Positions 53,943 to 64,000 of a stretch of DNA of 64,000 nucleotides are shown one piece after another; the first letter of the stretch is position 1; each line of letters begins with the position of its first letter. Position numbers and translations under genes: made by a program. Source of the stretch: Craspedostauros australis (lineage: Eukaryota; Bacillariophyta; Bacillariophyceae; Mastogloiales; Achnanthaceae); NCBI GenBank assembly GCA_026770025.1, contig JAMXDE010000020.1, forward strand, positions 372,001 through 436,000, in the 5' to 3' direction. The notes under the pieces were generated by a model. The model was not told where the DNA came from and made no database searches. It saw only the letters and a program-made list of their open reading frames with translations.

Positions 53943-56900
53943 TCATTCCATCGGACTCGTACCGTTCGGAGATGGACTGGACGGGGTGATGGAAGCAGTT
54001 TGGATTGGCGAGAAGCACCTATCCAGCAAAGGGTTCCGCACTGCCATCTTCAGTGGATCTGAGTTATGCTCATCGGACGACCTGTGACGAGAATGTGGGG
54101 ATGGTGATCGGAGTGGTGGACCGACGGGTGCTGCAATCTCATCTTTTTCATCGTTCGGAGCAACTGCGGCGCGGCTGTCAAGGCGATGGCTGCGCCGAGA
54201 GGGAAGTTCCTGATTGCCCCAACGTGGTGATAGAGGCGTGTTGTGATGTGGCGTCGTCCATCCGACAGCGTTATTGTGGGGAGGCTCCCACGGAACACAA
54301 GACGGGCGCCCCGGTGACGTCTGCTGCGGCTCATCGTACCACTTGGATACGCCCGTTGCAATAGGCTTAAAGTCCAAGTGCCGTGCCAATGCAGGCGATC
54401 CCAACGGTTCCCGCAGCATCTCTGTGACAGGAGACTGATCCTGGTTACTGAGAAAACTGCGACACGCCCAGGCAGCAGTTTCATTGGGGATGGCGCTTAT
54501 CCCAGACCCATCTGGCGCAGATCGTGGATTGACCATTCGCATACGGCTGACGCCCGCGACGGTAGACGAGTGGCTGAGTGTGAGAGATTCGGCGTGTGGG
54601 CCGTCTTGTGAGATGGTGGTGGCCCCATTGCGGCGGATGTTTTGAGATGGATGCGCTCTCATCAGCATGACGTGAGGCCGGCGGACAAGTTGGATCGCCA
54701 CTGCTTGGCCATACTGTCGGGGCGCAAAGTCTATGCGATGGATGTTTGCTGTCTTGTTGTTTGATGCTGCGTCTGCAGTTGTTGTTGTCGTCTTTGTCTC
54801 CGTCTCCGTCGCTGTGCTTGTCTTTGCATTTTTCGAGTCTGATATCTCTCCTCCATGTTGGACTGGCGACTGTTGATCTCCTTGGGTCTGCGCATGCTTT
54901 GCGCTTGCCGGTTCGATATTCGGCAGCGGTATGTATCTGTACTTCGATCGTGTCTTGCGTGTGATAGCCTCCAAGGTGCACTTGTCGAGATCCCGATGGA
55001 AGAGTGGATGGTAGACGCATGTTCGGAGTCTTGATGGCCGAATGGGAGTATGGCGAAGATGTAGGGAGGATCAATAGAAGTGATTGTATTAGGAAATAGA
55101 AGGACAGTGGGCCAAATCATAGCAGAGCGGATCAGAGTAGGATGCATAGTGTGCGGGGATGTTGAGGGGCTCTTTGAGAGCATCGACTGAGCAGATATGA
55201 AGATACGGACGGGCACTGAAACAAGATGACTGTCGAAGCCGCGTCATGCGAGACATGCAGTGGTGTACATGTGAATGTCACACTCTGTTTCTCTACTTAC
55301 TTGTTGGACCTTGTGCGCCAGCCATGTGCATTCAAGAGCCTACGAAACGATGATATCTTGTCGTCTACCATTACAAGTACACCAGTGCGTAGGTAAGTAG
55401 ACGAAACATCCAAGGTTGCAAGGGTAAGAATAGATCCGGACAATCGAAAGACGATTCGGTGAGAGCGCGCGTGATGGCGTGCAACGAAGGACACCTCCGC
55501 CACAACAGAACGCCGGGACAAGTCGGGAACGAATGATGGCATGACACACATTGGGAGACGGACACTTTGGGTTGGGCCCGTAGCGACTACTCACGTGCAA
55601 AGTATCGGGACAGGGTCGTCGGCATATCCGGGTGGTTCTGATCATATGTAAAGGCAATGCCATCGGGTGTCCATTCGAAGGGACCGTCGTCTTGCGATGA
55701 TGAATCAAGGTCACATAGCATGCGGTGCACACGTTGCGGAAAGGGAATGAGACGTCGAGATCGCCCTGCTGTGCGAGAGAGTAATGGTGTACGGCGATTC
55801 TTGTTCTCCGACTTGAACGTGGATCGTGCCTTGGTCTTTGCTGTTGACTTCGCTTTTGAGGCTGACAATAATTCAAGAGCACTCTGAGGTTGGTCGTTGG
55901 TTGAGTTGACGTTGCTACGAGTAGTAGCTACGCTGCTTTTGGAGTGGTCATGGGAGATGGGAGCAATTTCAGGGGCCTCAGTGATGACCAGCAGATGCTG
56001 ATCATCTTGCATGAGAACAGATGAAAGATATTGCTTCCGAGGAAGGAGCTCCAACGCGCACCTTCGCTGCCGTTCCATGGACCTGCTCACCCGCCGTGAA
56101 ATCCGGTGGTTTGTTCCGCGGTTGTTGTTGCTTCGGGCAGGCGCCGGCGATGGCTGTGAGAGATGTGGTGGCGGTGGGCATTTGAGTTGCGATCGGGCTG
56201 GATGGTGCGAGGAAGTCGGTTCGATGACCTTTCGTACACGTCCCGAAGATGACGCTCGCAAGAATCGCAACGGTCGAGAAGGGGTCTTTTGCTCGGTTTC
56301 TTCTTGTTTGATTGCAGCGGCGACGTTGGCTTCGTCTGGAATTCGAGTTGCATCGCCGTTGCCATTGCTGCTCTTGATATCGTTGGTGCGTTTGGCTTGT
56401 TCCCCACCGGCGATTGCTCCTGCGGCTGTATGTGGGGCCAGAGCAGTCCATGGAGTAAGGCGGGGACCAATTCCGTCTTGGTTCGATGGTTGTCGCTTTG
56501 CGATCAACGCCATGTTGCGGATGTTGCTTGCATGTCTGCTTTTGCCAACCTGACGCTGTGTATTCGCGCGGCAAGATGAAGGCGTTTGCGCCGATTGCGA
56601 CGAGTTGAGAAATGAACAAATGAACGAACAAACAAAGTGCGCGAGGTAAGTTGGTGCTGGTCTGATGGAATCTACGTCGAGGAAGTAGACACAGGTTCCT
56701 TGAAACGTGCACAGAGGAGTGCGACCTCCAACAAGGATCAGGCTGCGCTCTCCATTGTGGACGCCCCGCTTGTTGCTGACTTGTGTCCTTACCTCCATTT
56801 GGTTTGCGACGCTCGACAAGTTCTCTTCGTTCTCACAACCAATGTCATCATGACTATCATCATCACTATTGCTATCTTGGGGTTCTTGCTTGATCCCGTG

Positions 56901-57110
56901 CAGAGCAATGATGTCAACAATGTTGGTGTTGGCATTCGGGATGGCGCTGTCGCTGTCGCTTGTGAGGGATTGTTGGATGCATCCACTGTCGTCTACCTTG
57001 ATACCTGCATTTTGCGACAGAGATGAAGTCTTGCGATGAGGCTGGCATCTAGCATGGGTGTAGCGACGAGGCTGCGCATCGCTTGTGCCACAAGGATGCA
57101 GCGGCTCCAT
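53943..57110 (-). CDS. heat shock factor (HSF)-type transcription factor, multi-exon
   Basis: Three ORFs join in phase: 57110-55595, 55364-55301 and 55029-53943 (introns 230 and 271 bases, GTGAGT/TAG and GTAAGT/AAG). The splice rebuilds one HSF DNA-binding domain: IPFPQRVHRMLCDLD, FEWTPDGIAFTYD, MPTTLSRYFA|HDKISSFRRLLNAHGWRT, then CVYHPLFHRDLDKC. This parallels the family (FP.KL..ML, W...G..F, LP.YF...SF.RQLN.YGF, Y.HP.F.R). Length is 888 residues from ATG 57110. A further in-frame segment, 56792-56550 (243 bases, GTAAGG...CAG), may be an intron, giving 807. The domain sits centrally with long disordered Ser/Thr/Pro flanks; no clear heptad region was seen. HSFs bind nGAAn repeats; the family is much expanded in diatoms. 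Confidence 0.8.
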
Positions 57111-58656
57111 CTTGTGTCTTGCGTTACCTGCGCGTACTCTAATGCGATCTGAATGGTATTGGATGAAGCGTGAGTCTTCCTGATTGATCTTTGTTTCGTG
57201 CAGAACTATTATGTCGATTGTTGATTGTTGACTGCTGATTGATGGTAGATGATGATCCACACGACAGAGACACAAGAAGCAATGTCAGCGAGTGCAAGAG
57301 AGTGAGATGATGCGTGCTTACCGTTGGCGCAAACTATAGTGTGGGTGGATCATGTTGCGAACCAGATGCGGTATGGATGCACTGGCCATCGAGAGCAGCA
57401 GCAAGATGTCTCATGAATGGCAGGTTGGATTGGGCAGCACTCACCGTTTCTGGATCTTGCAACAGAGCAATGGACAATGGGTAGTGTGCGATGGACAATG
57501 AGCGATGACTTTGGTCTGCTTCTTCTGTACTACTTCGTGCTCATCGCATGGGTTGGCGCCTATGCCCTCGTTTCTCCTCTGCTTTTGATGGGCGAAGGGA
57601 TCGCAGATCTCTGCTCTGATGGCAGAAACCTGTAGTGATGTCGATCGTGAGCACACAGCAGAGTCGGAGGGATGTTGGAGAACAGTCCGTACTGGTGTGC
57701 GTGTGTGTATGTATGGCGCATGCGAAGAACAGCAGATGCGCTTGGAGCTGGATGGGCTGTCCACGTCTTGCCTCGGCTGCCGATGCCCGTCCAGCCAACC
57801 CCCTGTCATTGCCATCGGTCCAGGAATGTCATCATGCTTCCTTTTCGCGCCAATGTGGGAGATATCCAAAACTGACGCGCGGGGACACCATTGAAGGGCC
57901 ACATGTATTACAACAAAGATGCTTCTCCATTCACACCTTCTGGCTCTTGCTTTGCCATCTGTGCGCCCAGTCGGCATCGAGGCGGCATCTTGGTTGTGAC
58001 GGCGCCTGCATCATCATCTTGGTATGGTTGGTATTGCACTTCGCGCGGGGAGCCAAAGTTGGAGGTTGATGATGAATGATGGATTCGTTTCGATGTCGGT
58101 GGCAACAGCGGTGCCCAAACGGCTCACGAGGCAAAGATTCTCGTTCTTTGTTGCGGTGCGCGATTTTGGGGATGCGAAATGATCCATCGCACGGATGGGT
58201 AGACAGACTGATCAATTGCTCTTTTGTTTGTTTTCGCCCCCAAATAAACATGCGAACCGAATGTGCGATTTGGCAACCATCGACAGAGCAATCCCGGATT
58301 ATACACGAATGGACTTTCTCAACAGCAAAAAGGATTCTTCTCCTCCTTGCTTCGCTGTTCTTCTTCCGAATCTTGTCGTTGAAAATGTAGGGCGAAACGT
58401 CGCAGTGTGTGTTGCGCATGACACCACATGGTTCGTGCCCGTCGCATGTTGCGCACATCCGTCCCTTGTGAGCAAACCAGCAACACAGAACCACGACACA
58501 CCACAACACACCACAACACACGACGACACATGCGGAAAGATCCAACTGCCTCCTCTCTCTGACATAAATTTGCAAAACTTCGCCAACGAAGCAACCTCGT
58601 CACCACCACCGCCACAAGCACCACAAGCACACCCGACACCCACCCCAACTGCAACC
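57111..58656. other. divergent intergenic region between HSF and annexin
   Basis: No supported ORF. A CACAACACAC-rich tract near 58490-58530 lies in the probable annexin leader. Confidence 0.45.
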
Positions 58657-59938
58657 ATGAGTCTCGGAATCTACCCACAGATGATCTACGACGGCGATCT
58701 TTCCCCAGACGCTGTCGGAGAGGAGATTGAAGGCATCTGCGAGGTACGATGATGCGTTCGCACGAGTGCGACGGCGAGATGGCATTGCCTTGATCAAATC
58801 GTGTCCCTTGCGACAATGGCAACACGGACTGGAGGAACGGCGTCTGAATCCCAACGAATCACTTTGGACGAATTCTCACTTCTGCGTCTCTTTCTCCTTC
58901 ATCTCTGTCCAACACCTGCTTCCCTTCAATTCGTTCGCATGATTGCCCTTTGCCTCTTCATCAACGTTGGCACCACTTCCCTCCTTCCATCTGATAACTT
59001 TCAAACCCTGCTGTTACGCAAACGAATGGCAGGAAATCAACGAGGCCTGCAAGGGATGGGGCACCGATGAGAAGCGCCTTGTCAAGGCTCTTGCGGCAAC
59101 CACACCGGAACAAAGATGCCAAATTCCAATCAAGTTCAAGGAGATGTTCGACAAGGAGCTGAGAGACGTCGTGAAGAGCGAGTGCGGAAACGGAGACTTC
59201 GGAACCGCGCTAAAGTTCTTGGCCGTGACGCCAGTCCAAGCCGAGTGCGACATGATCCAGAAGGCATGCAAGGGAATGGGATCCAAGGAGGAGGTCCTTT
59301 ACCCCATCATCTGCGGACGCAGCAACGAGGACATGCAGATCCTGAAGAAGACATACTTCGACATGTACGACGAGGACCTCGGACGCATTCTCGACGAGGA
59401 ATTGGGCGGCGATTTTGAAAAGCTCATCGTGAACTGCATGCAGGCTTGCGAGGAGGAATACGACGAGGAGTTCCACGGCAGCGAGGACAAGATGAAGGAG
59501 GATATCGAGATCCTGTACGACGCAGGACAGGGCAAGTGGGGAACCGACGAGGCTGGCCTCTTCAAGACTCTCTGCAAATGCCCGCCAGAGTACCTCAAGG
59601 CACTGAACACTTCGTACGCCGAGGAGCACGGCTACACCCTCCTCAAGGTCCTGAAGAAGGAGCTCGGTGGACAATTGGAGGATGCTGCTGTCTTCATGCT
59701 CGCCATGAAGCTCCAGCCATACGAAGCTGTGGCCGACCTCATCACCAAGGCATGCAAGGGATTCGGAACCAACGAGTTGATGCTCACCTGCACACTCATC
59801 CGTTACCAGAATATCCTGAAGGACGTCATGGAGGCCTACATCGAGAAGGAGGGCAAGACCATCCAGGACACCGTCAGAAGTGAGATCGGTGGAGACTACG
59901 AGGCATTGCTCGTTGAGGTGTGCAACACCGCTCTCTAA
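58657..59938 (+). CDS. annexin, two exons
   Basis: Exon 1 (58657-58743) gives MSLGIYPQMIYDGDLSPDAV and ends GAG|GTACGA; exon 2 (59033-59938) begins GCAG|GAAATC. Phase 0 joining yields 330 residues. Four annexin repeats follow, each opened by a calcium-loop motif: CKGWGTDEKRL, CKGMGSKEEVL, QGKWGTDEAGL and CKGFGTNELML. Repeat cores include ATTPEQRCQIPIKFKEMFDK and CTLIRYQNILKDVMEAYIEK. No N-terminal signal is present, so it is a cytosolic protein that should bind acidic membranes in a calcium-dependent way, acting in vesicle traffic or membrane repair. Codons are strongly C/G-ending as in highly expressed genes. The long minus-strand ORF at 59210-60163 is its shadow. Confidence 0.9.
58744..59032 (+). 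other. intron of the annexin gene
   Basis: 289 bases, donor GTACGA (weak) and acceptor GCAG, both between codons. Confidence 0.8.
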
Positions 59939-60914
59939 GCACCCTCCGTTCAATTTATCACCTTTCGGGGCTGATGAGATCAGCGAAAGCGTACACATCC
60001 ACAAGCATTTTTCGTCGTACAAAAGTCCAGAAATTGCGTCAGGACGCAACAGTCGCAAGCAGCCTCCAAAACCTTGCATCTTGACACAATCCAAAATTAA
60101 CGCGTTAATTTTACACGAAACTCGTAGCTCGTGGCTAATTTCCTTTTTTTCACTTTTTGGCAATTATTGGTAACCATTGGCGTACCTTCCACCTCGCTCA
60201 CTCGGCAAACCGATAGCACTAGTTGTAGAGTTTTTGCCGTTTTCCTTGTCAGATTGACTTGTGTTTGGATGATCCTGGGAGTATCGGCAATGCTCCCAAC
60301 ACTACAGTTTCTAAATATATATGAGCCCATTCAGTCACAAACCAACGAGTCGCGGGGGGAGACATTTTTTGGCCAGTTGGTCCGTCCTTCCGAGGCTCTC
60401 GCAGTGCGCCGTGTTGTAGCAATGCTCCGTCGGTCCGACTTTTTGACGAGAACCGTCAATCTTCTGTCAATGCCGGTTCAACAAAAACGGGTTGCAGCAA
60501 GACTTCGTGTTGATGGTCCACCCAACATTTCCACCCAATTTGGGCCATGTTTTTGTTGTTCTCGTTCGGCAGGTCGCGGAGTTGTGTTGTGCAAGCGGGC
60601 ATGCTCGTCTTGGTGAGAACCATCACCATCGCCCGTAGATTTAGTACTGTTTGTTTTTTATCACACATCCGAGCCGTCGCTGCCTGAACCTTCGCGATTG
60701 CTGGTGGCCGTGTTGACGGACAGACATATATTTTGCGCTTTTTACTGTTGTCGGTGCGAAAGAGTCGTTTTTGCTTCGGGTGTTTTTTCAATCCGGTCGG
60801 GTGATCATGGTGGCCGACAGAGGAGTTTTGCACAACAAGCAAAGTCGCCAACGCAGAAAGCCAGCCAAACAAAGTGCCCAAGCGCACACCAATTCGATTT
60901 GTAAGTGGTATAGT
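59939..60914. other. intergenic; may include LTR remnant of the copia fragment
   Basis: The copia coding remnant ends (minus strand) at 60915, so an LTR could lie below it, but no matching second LTR is in the window. The ORF at 60131-60616 has no domain. Confidence 0.4.
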
Positions 60915-61440
60915 TTACAGTGAAAGCTGGCACGCCCCTTCATCTTGAGGATGACTCCCGTCGAACAGAGCAGTGACAAAAGTGGCGAGTGCTGGTCTTG
61001 CCAGTGCTTTTGTGAGCATATCTGCAAAGTTCTGTGCTGGTGGAATGTATACCGGCACTTGCATACCGGCTCACACAGATTCGCGGACTTTGCGAAATTA
61101 TATCGCTGCATGCTTCTTTTGTAGCAGGCTCTCTGTGATCATCGTGTTCGAGATTGCAGCATTGTTGTCACATGATGCGATTACTGGCGACTTGACTTGC
61201 GTCCGCAGCAATTGGAGTGCACATTGTAGCACAATGGTCTCTTCTGCCACGGATCCCATGACATTGAATTTGGCGCCATATGTTGAAGTTGTGGCTGATG
61301 ATTGCCTCTTGCTTGAGAAGTATACTGGTGTTCTTCCAACGCATAGAATGATGCCAGCATTGGATCTTCATGTGACTCAATTGTGTGCACGATCGCCATT
61401 GACGAATGCATACATTGGCAGTTGTAGGTAGATCAGCATA
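60915..61440 (-). pseudogene. Ty1/copia retrotransposon RNase H fragment
   Basis: On the minus strand one frame reads RTPVYFSSKRQSSATTSTYG, then AEETIVLQCALQLLR, VIASCDNNAAISN, LLQKKHAAI and QNFADMLTKALARP. This is the copia RNase H order: SSKRQ...TSTxxAE, CDNxAA, KKHxxI, N.AD.LTKAL. Three or more in-frame stops (e.g. after AHN, and after KKHAAI) show it is dead. Upstream integrase and RT parts are absent: the fragment is cut off near 61440, next to the start of a non-LTR element, which may have inserted into it. Confidence 0.72.
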
Positions 61441-61523
61441 GTTTCGGAATTCCGACAAACCAAACCAAAGAAAAATAAAAGCTAATTAATACCCACACAC
61501 AACACAAACAACAGCAAAGTAAA

Positions 61524-63488
61524 ATGACTTCGAACAAGCAAGCCAACACGAGCAACCACGATGAGCGAAACCATGAAGATGGTCCAACTTTGACGCTGCC
61601 CACCAAGGAACCCGACAAACCGGAGACGACCATGGCCACCGATACAAGCAACCAACACCGCGCACGACGTCAAGCAAAAAGAGCCATCCCATACGACGGA
61701 GGAATGGAAGAGAACGACCCAGATGATGTCTCAATCACCTTCAAACCAAGATCGAGCACCTTCAAGACAGCAGCGAACAAGACCGGCATTGATATCGCGC
61801 CATTCGCGAAAGCAACGGGAGATGGCTCTATTGACAGAGCAGCGAAGATGGCATGGAGAGCTCGAGCGGTGTGGTACAACAGAGATGAGGCCACGGCAGA
61901 CAGAGAAAACCCAACCACCAAGCAGTGGGAACACTTCTTCCGCGACCTAGCAGACGGCAGGGTGACATCATTCGGCCCAATCACACTCCCAAACAAAGAC
62001 CCCACCCGACTCCGGCTCCTACAGTTCGTCCTCAACGTAGCATCTACCAACCCACTGGAGGTATTCAAAGCACACCTCAACGACGACGGGACGGTGAAGA
62101 GCGCAAGAGCAGTCAAAGTGTGGAAAGCCGCCAACAGAGTCTTGGGATCCAACTATGATCTCGGCGCAGCGCCCAGCAGTGCACCCGATGCTAACGAAGA
62201 TGCAATGGATGGACTCACCCTGCTATCCAGACAGATCAACCCAGCCAATGCAGCAAACCGCCCCAACACAAGCTCAGTGGCAGCCATGCCCATCAACACA
62301 GGAACAGAGTCACTCAGCACCGACAGCGATTCGTACACCAGCAGGCAACCCACCAAACGCACCAGGTTCAAGTCGCCACGACACACCACAGATATGGCAC
62401 AAATCAGCCAGAACAGCTACAATAGCACGCAATCTACCAGATCAGGTAACAGCAGCGACACATCGACTGACTCAGGCGTCACCAAAAAACACCATGGCCC
62501 ACGACGCTCACCACGCAACAAAGCCAAAGCAGACGACAACTCAGTGAGTTCTGACGACGAGTCCAACACCTCTCAGGCAAAGATAGCCCCTCCCAGGCAC
62601 GAATACATCACCAGGTTCACCATCAAGCTTAACGTGGACAGAACGGAGGAGGATACCACTGAAGCAGTGAGAGAAAGGATCAAGCGATGGTTCCGACAAG
62701 TCCGTCGAATCGACTCATCGGCCACGATCCTACCATGGAGAGAAAGCAGCAACAACGGACCACATATTGCCCACTCAGGTCAAATACCAGAACGAATGGA
62801 AGACCTCCGGACGTTCTTCCCTGGACTCAGAGCACCATCGGGCGCCACCGGCATCACTTACGCGAAGGTACGAATCACGACGCGCGATGATCCTTTCGAC
62901 ATCACAGCGGACCGAAACTCTGAACTCAATGCCTACTATTACAACGAGCATGAAGGTCTATACCTGGCCCAATTGCAAGAGGCAGAAGAAGTGAAAGAGA
63001 TTGGGTTCTTACTCTACACCGGAGGATTCACAGACGTCAACGGGACCGTCGAAGTCATCAACAGGAGCCTCAGGAGAATCCGCAGCGAAATCAGGGTGGG
63101 CGGGAAGATCAAAAACATCATTCAGGTCAGCGAGGAAACCAAAGAAAAATACAAAGACGGGAAACGCCATTGGACGGTCCAACCATGGAGAGCCGTTAAG
63201 CTGGAAGTGGAAAGGTCACAAGCATACATGGCCGTTGCAGCAGTAGCTACTCTCTTCAACACAGAGTCAGAACGGCCCGGCGAAATGAAATTCAGATTCC
63301 TGCCCGACAAGAAATACGAGCAGATGTCACGCAAAAAGACGGCATTCCGAGAAGATCTGCTTGCAAAACACCAAGCCATCCTCTCCGTGATCGAGTACTC
63401 AGATTCAGATGGAGTCATGCACCTGGACAAAAAGGTCAAAGGCAAGGACGGGCGTTCCATCACACTACGGAAACTTATCCTCCGCTAA
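61524..63488 (+). CDS. ORF1/gag-like protein of a second non-LTR element
   Basis: A 654-residue ORF from ATG 61524 to TAA 63486. Residues 1-60 are hydrophilic; 70-220 form a helical region (SIDRAAKMAWRARAVWYN, TKQWEHFFRDLADGRVTSFG); 225-345 are Ser/Thr/Asn-rich; 350-654 are the conserved part (KLNVDRTEEDTTEAVRERIK, FPGLRAPSGATGITYAKVRI, RHWTVQPWRAVKLEVERSQA). The conserved part is homologous to the broken ORF1 at 2.7-4.0 kb, so it belongs to the same kind of LINE. After the TAA the same frame stays open to the window end (about 170 codons) and still aligns with that relative, so the true protein is longer. Likely an RNA-binding coat protein; no enzymatic motif seen. Confidence 0.75.
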   Translation: MTSNKQANTSNHDERNHEDGPTLTLPTKEPDKPETTMATDTSNQHRARRQAKRAIPYDGGMEENDPDDVSITFKPRSSTFKTAANKTGIDIAPFAKATGDGSIDRAAKMAWRARAVWYNRDEATADRENPTTKQWEHFFRDLADGRVTSFGPITLPNKDPTRLRLLQFVLNVASTNPLEVFKAHLNDDGTVKSARAVKVWKAANRVLGSNYDLGAAPSSAPDANEDAMDGLTLLSRQINPANAANRPNTSSVAAMPINTGTESLSTDSDSYTSRQPTKRTRFKSPRHTTDMAQISQNSYNSTQSTRSGNSSDTSTDSGVTKKHHGPRRSPRNKAKADDNSVSSDDESNTSQAKIAPPRHEYITRFTIKLNVDRTEEDTTEAVRERIKRWFRQVRRIDSSATILPWRESSNNGPHIAHSGQIPERMEDLRTFFPGLRAPSGATGITYAKVRITTRDDPFDITADRNSELNAYYYNEHEGLYLAQLQEAEEVKEIGFLLYTGGFTDVNGTVEVINRSLRRIRSEIRVGGKIKNIIQVSEETKEKYKDGKRHWTVQPWRAVKLEVERSQAYMAVAAVATLFNTESERPGEMKFRFLPDKKYEQMSRKKTAFREDLLAKHQAILSVIEYSDSDGVMHLDKKVKGKDGRSITLRKLILR

Positions 63489-64000
63489 ACCAACGCAGAA
63501 GGAAAGAGCATCTTCCACAGTGTGGACAGAGCCCGGGGCACAGACGACCAGATCGTGGCCCATTCCTTCCCAGAGTACCTAGCAGACGCAAAACACTTCA
63601 TGAGCCTACTACCAGCAGTGGCAAGACACAAAGTGGGAGACAAAGCGGAGAAATGGTTCAGCCCAGAGGTCTGGTTGGCAAGCCTGAGCATCGTGTATGA
63701 CCCAGACACCAATGACTACACCTCCCCAGATGTTCACTATCTCGGCGCGATTGCCGACGAATCTTTTCCGGCCAGCGTGGTCATCACCAACATACCCGAC
63801 ATGATGCCAGTCAACCACAGGCCGGCTGCACTCGACAACCGCAGCTTGTTCAATCCGAATTCAACAATTGGGACAGCCAACAGGTCGATGGACTCAGCGT
63901 ACACGGCGGCCCCCAGACCAACCGATGACAACTCGGCCACAACCAACACACAACAAGGACAACAAGACCAAGCAACCACCAACCCAAGCAGCATTCTCCG
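63489..64000 (+). pseudogene. in-frame continuation of ORF1 past a single TAA
   Basis: From 63489 the ORF1 frame has no stop to the window end. The first residues (NAEGKSIFHSV) match APEGNPYIHDV of the relative at 3675-3707, and DKAEKWFSPEVW matches EINLFTDEWFSDKI-type sequence further on. The last part is Gln/Asn/Thr-rich. The TAA at 63486 is therefore a nonsense change within a longer ORF, or a readthrough site. Confidence 0.65.

Larger units (their letters stand above)
61450..64000 (+). mobile_element. 5' part of a non-LTR retrotransposon, cut by the window end
   Basis: Begins between the copia fragment (ends near 61440) and ATG 61524, and includes a leader rich in A and C. It carries the nearly intact ORF1 and its open continuation 63489-64000. 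Endonuclease, RT and RNase H are expected beyond the window, by analogy with the 2-7 kb relative. Confidence 0.65.

Noticed and set aside
59210-60163. 317-codon minus-strand ORF
   Set aside because: Antisense to the annexin exon, Leu/Glu-rich mirror of its helices; no domain of its own.
61168-61458. 96-codon minus ORF as a gene
   Set aside because: Wrong frame of the copia RNase H remnant; the homologous frame is a different one with stops.
63486-63488. alternative genetic code with TAA as Gln
   Set aside because: All other genes in the window end in ordinary TAA, TAG or TGA at expected positions.

Overview
The window is nuclear DNA of a photosynthetic eukaryote with a secondary (red-lineage) plastid, most likely a diatom or another stramenopile. 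Genes lie on both strands without operons, and several have short introns (about 64 to 730 bases) with GT-AG borders. Five predicted proteins begin with a signal peptide followed by a Phe-containing, ASAFAP-like cleavage site (...ATA|FQQ, ...VRG|FSR, ...TDG|FSV, ...VAG|FAP, ...IDA|FAN), the usual plastid entry signal of these algae. A PsbQ-type lumen protein, a plastid HSP33, PrmA and an HSF transcription factor fit this picture.

Layout. 0-1.2 kb: mitochondrial ribosomal protein bL21. 2.05-7.1 kb: a decayed non-LTR retrotransposon with ORF1, endonuclease, the C-terminal side of the RT, RNase H and a zinc knuckle still recognisable; the RT core is deleted. 9.5-15.5 kb: a DNA transposon of about 6 kb with inverted termini of about 177 bases and an intact 1165-residue DDE-like transposase. 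17-25 kb: a small plastid-targeted protein, an RS/KR-rich nuclear protein, HSP33, a PsbQ-like protein and PrmA. 25.8-34.6 kb: NOT1, the scaffold of the CCR4-NOT deadenylase complex. 35-40 kb: a PCGF-type RING/RAWUL protein, a DUF3228 protein and an acyl-CoA dehydrogenase. 40.7-48.6 kb: a duplicated block on one strand, MATE-1, TRAF-like RING-1, TRAF-like RING-2, MATE-2. 48.7-60 kb: an FAD amine oxidase, an ankyrin protein, a split-exon heat shock factor and a four-repeat annexin. 60.9-64 kb: a Ty1/copia RNase H fragment, then ORF1 of a second non-LTR element that runs off the window end.

The genes are mostly housekeeping: mitochondrial and plastid translation (bL21m, PrmA), plastid proteostasis and photosynthesis (HSP33, PsbQ-like), mRNA decay (NOT1), chromatin and stress transcription (PCGF, HSF), and fatty-acid and amine oxidation. 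The novelty lies in the mobile DNA at both ends and in the MATE/RING duplication. Several long ORFs were re-assembled across introns by reading splice borders and checking phase (HSP33, ACAD, MATE-2, HSF, annexin, NOT1). Starts of HSF, NOT1 and RING-2 remain tentative. I saw no tRNA, rRNA or CRISPR array.
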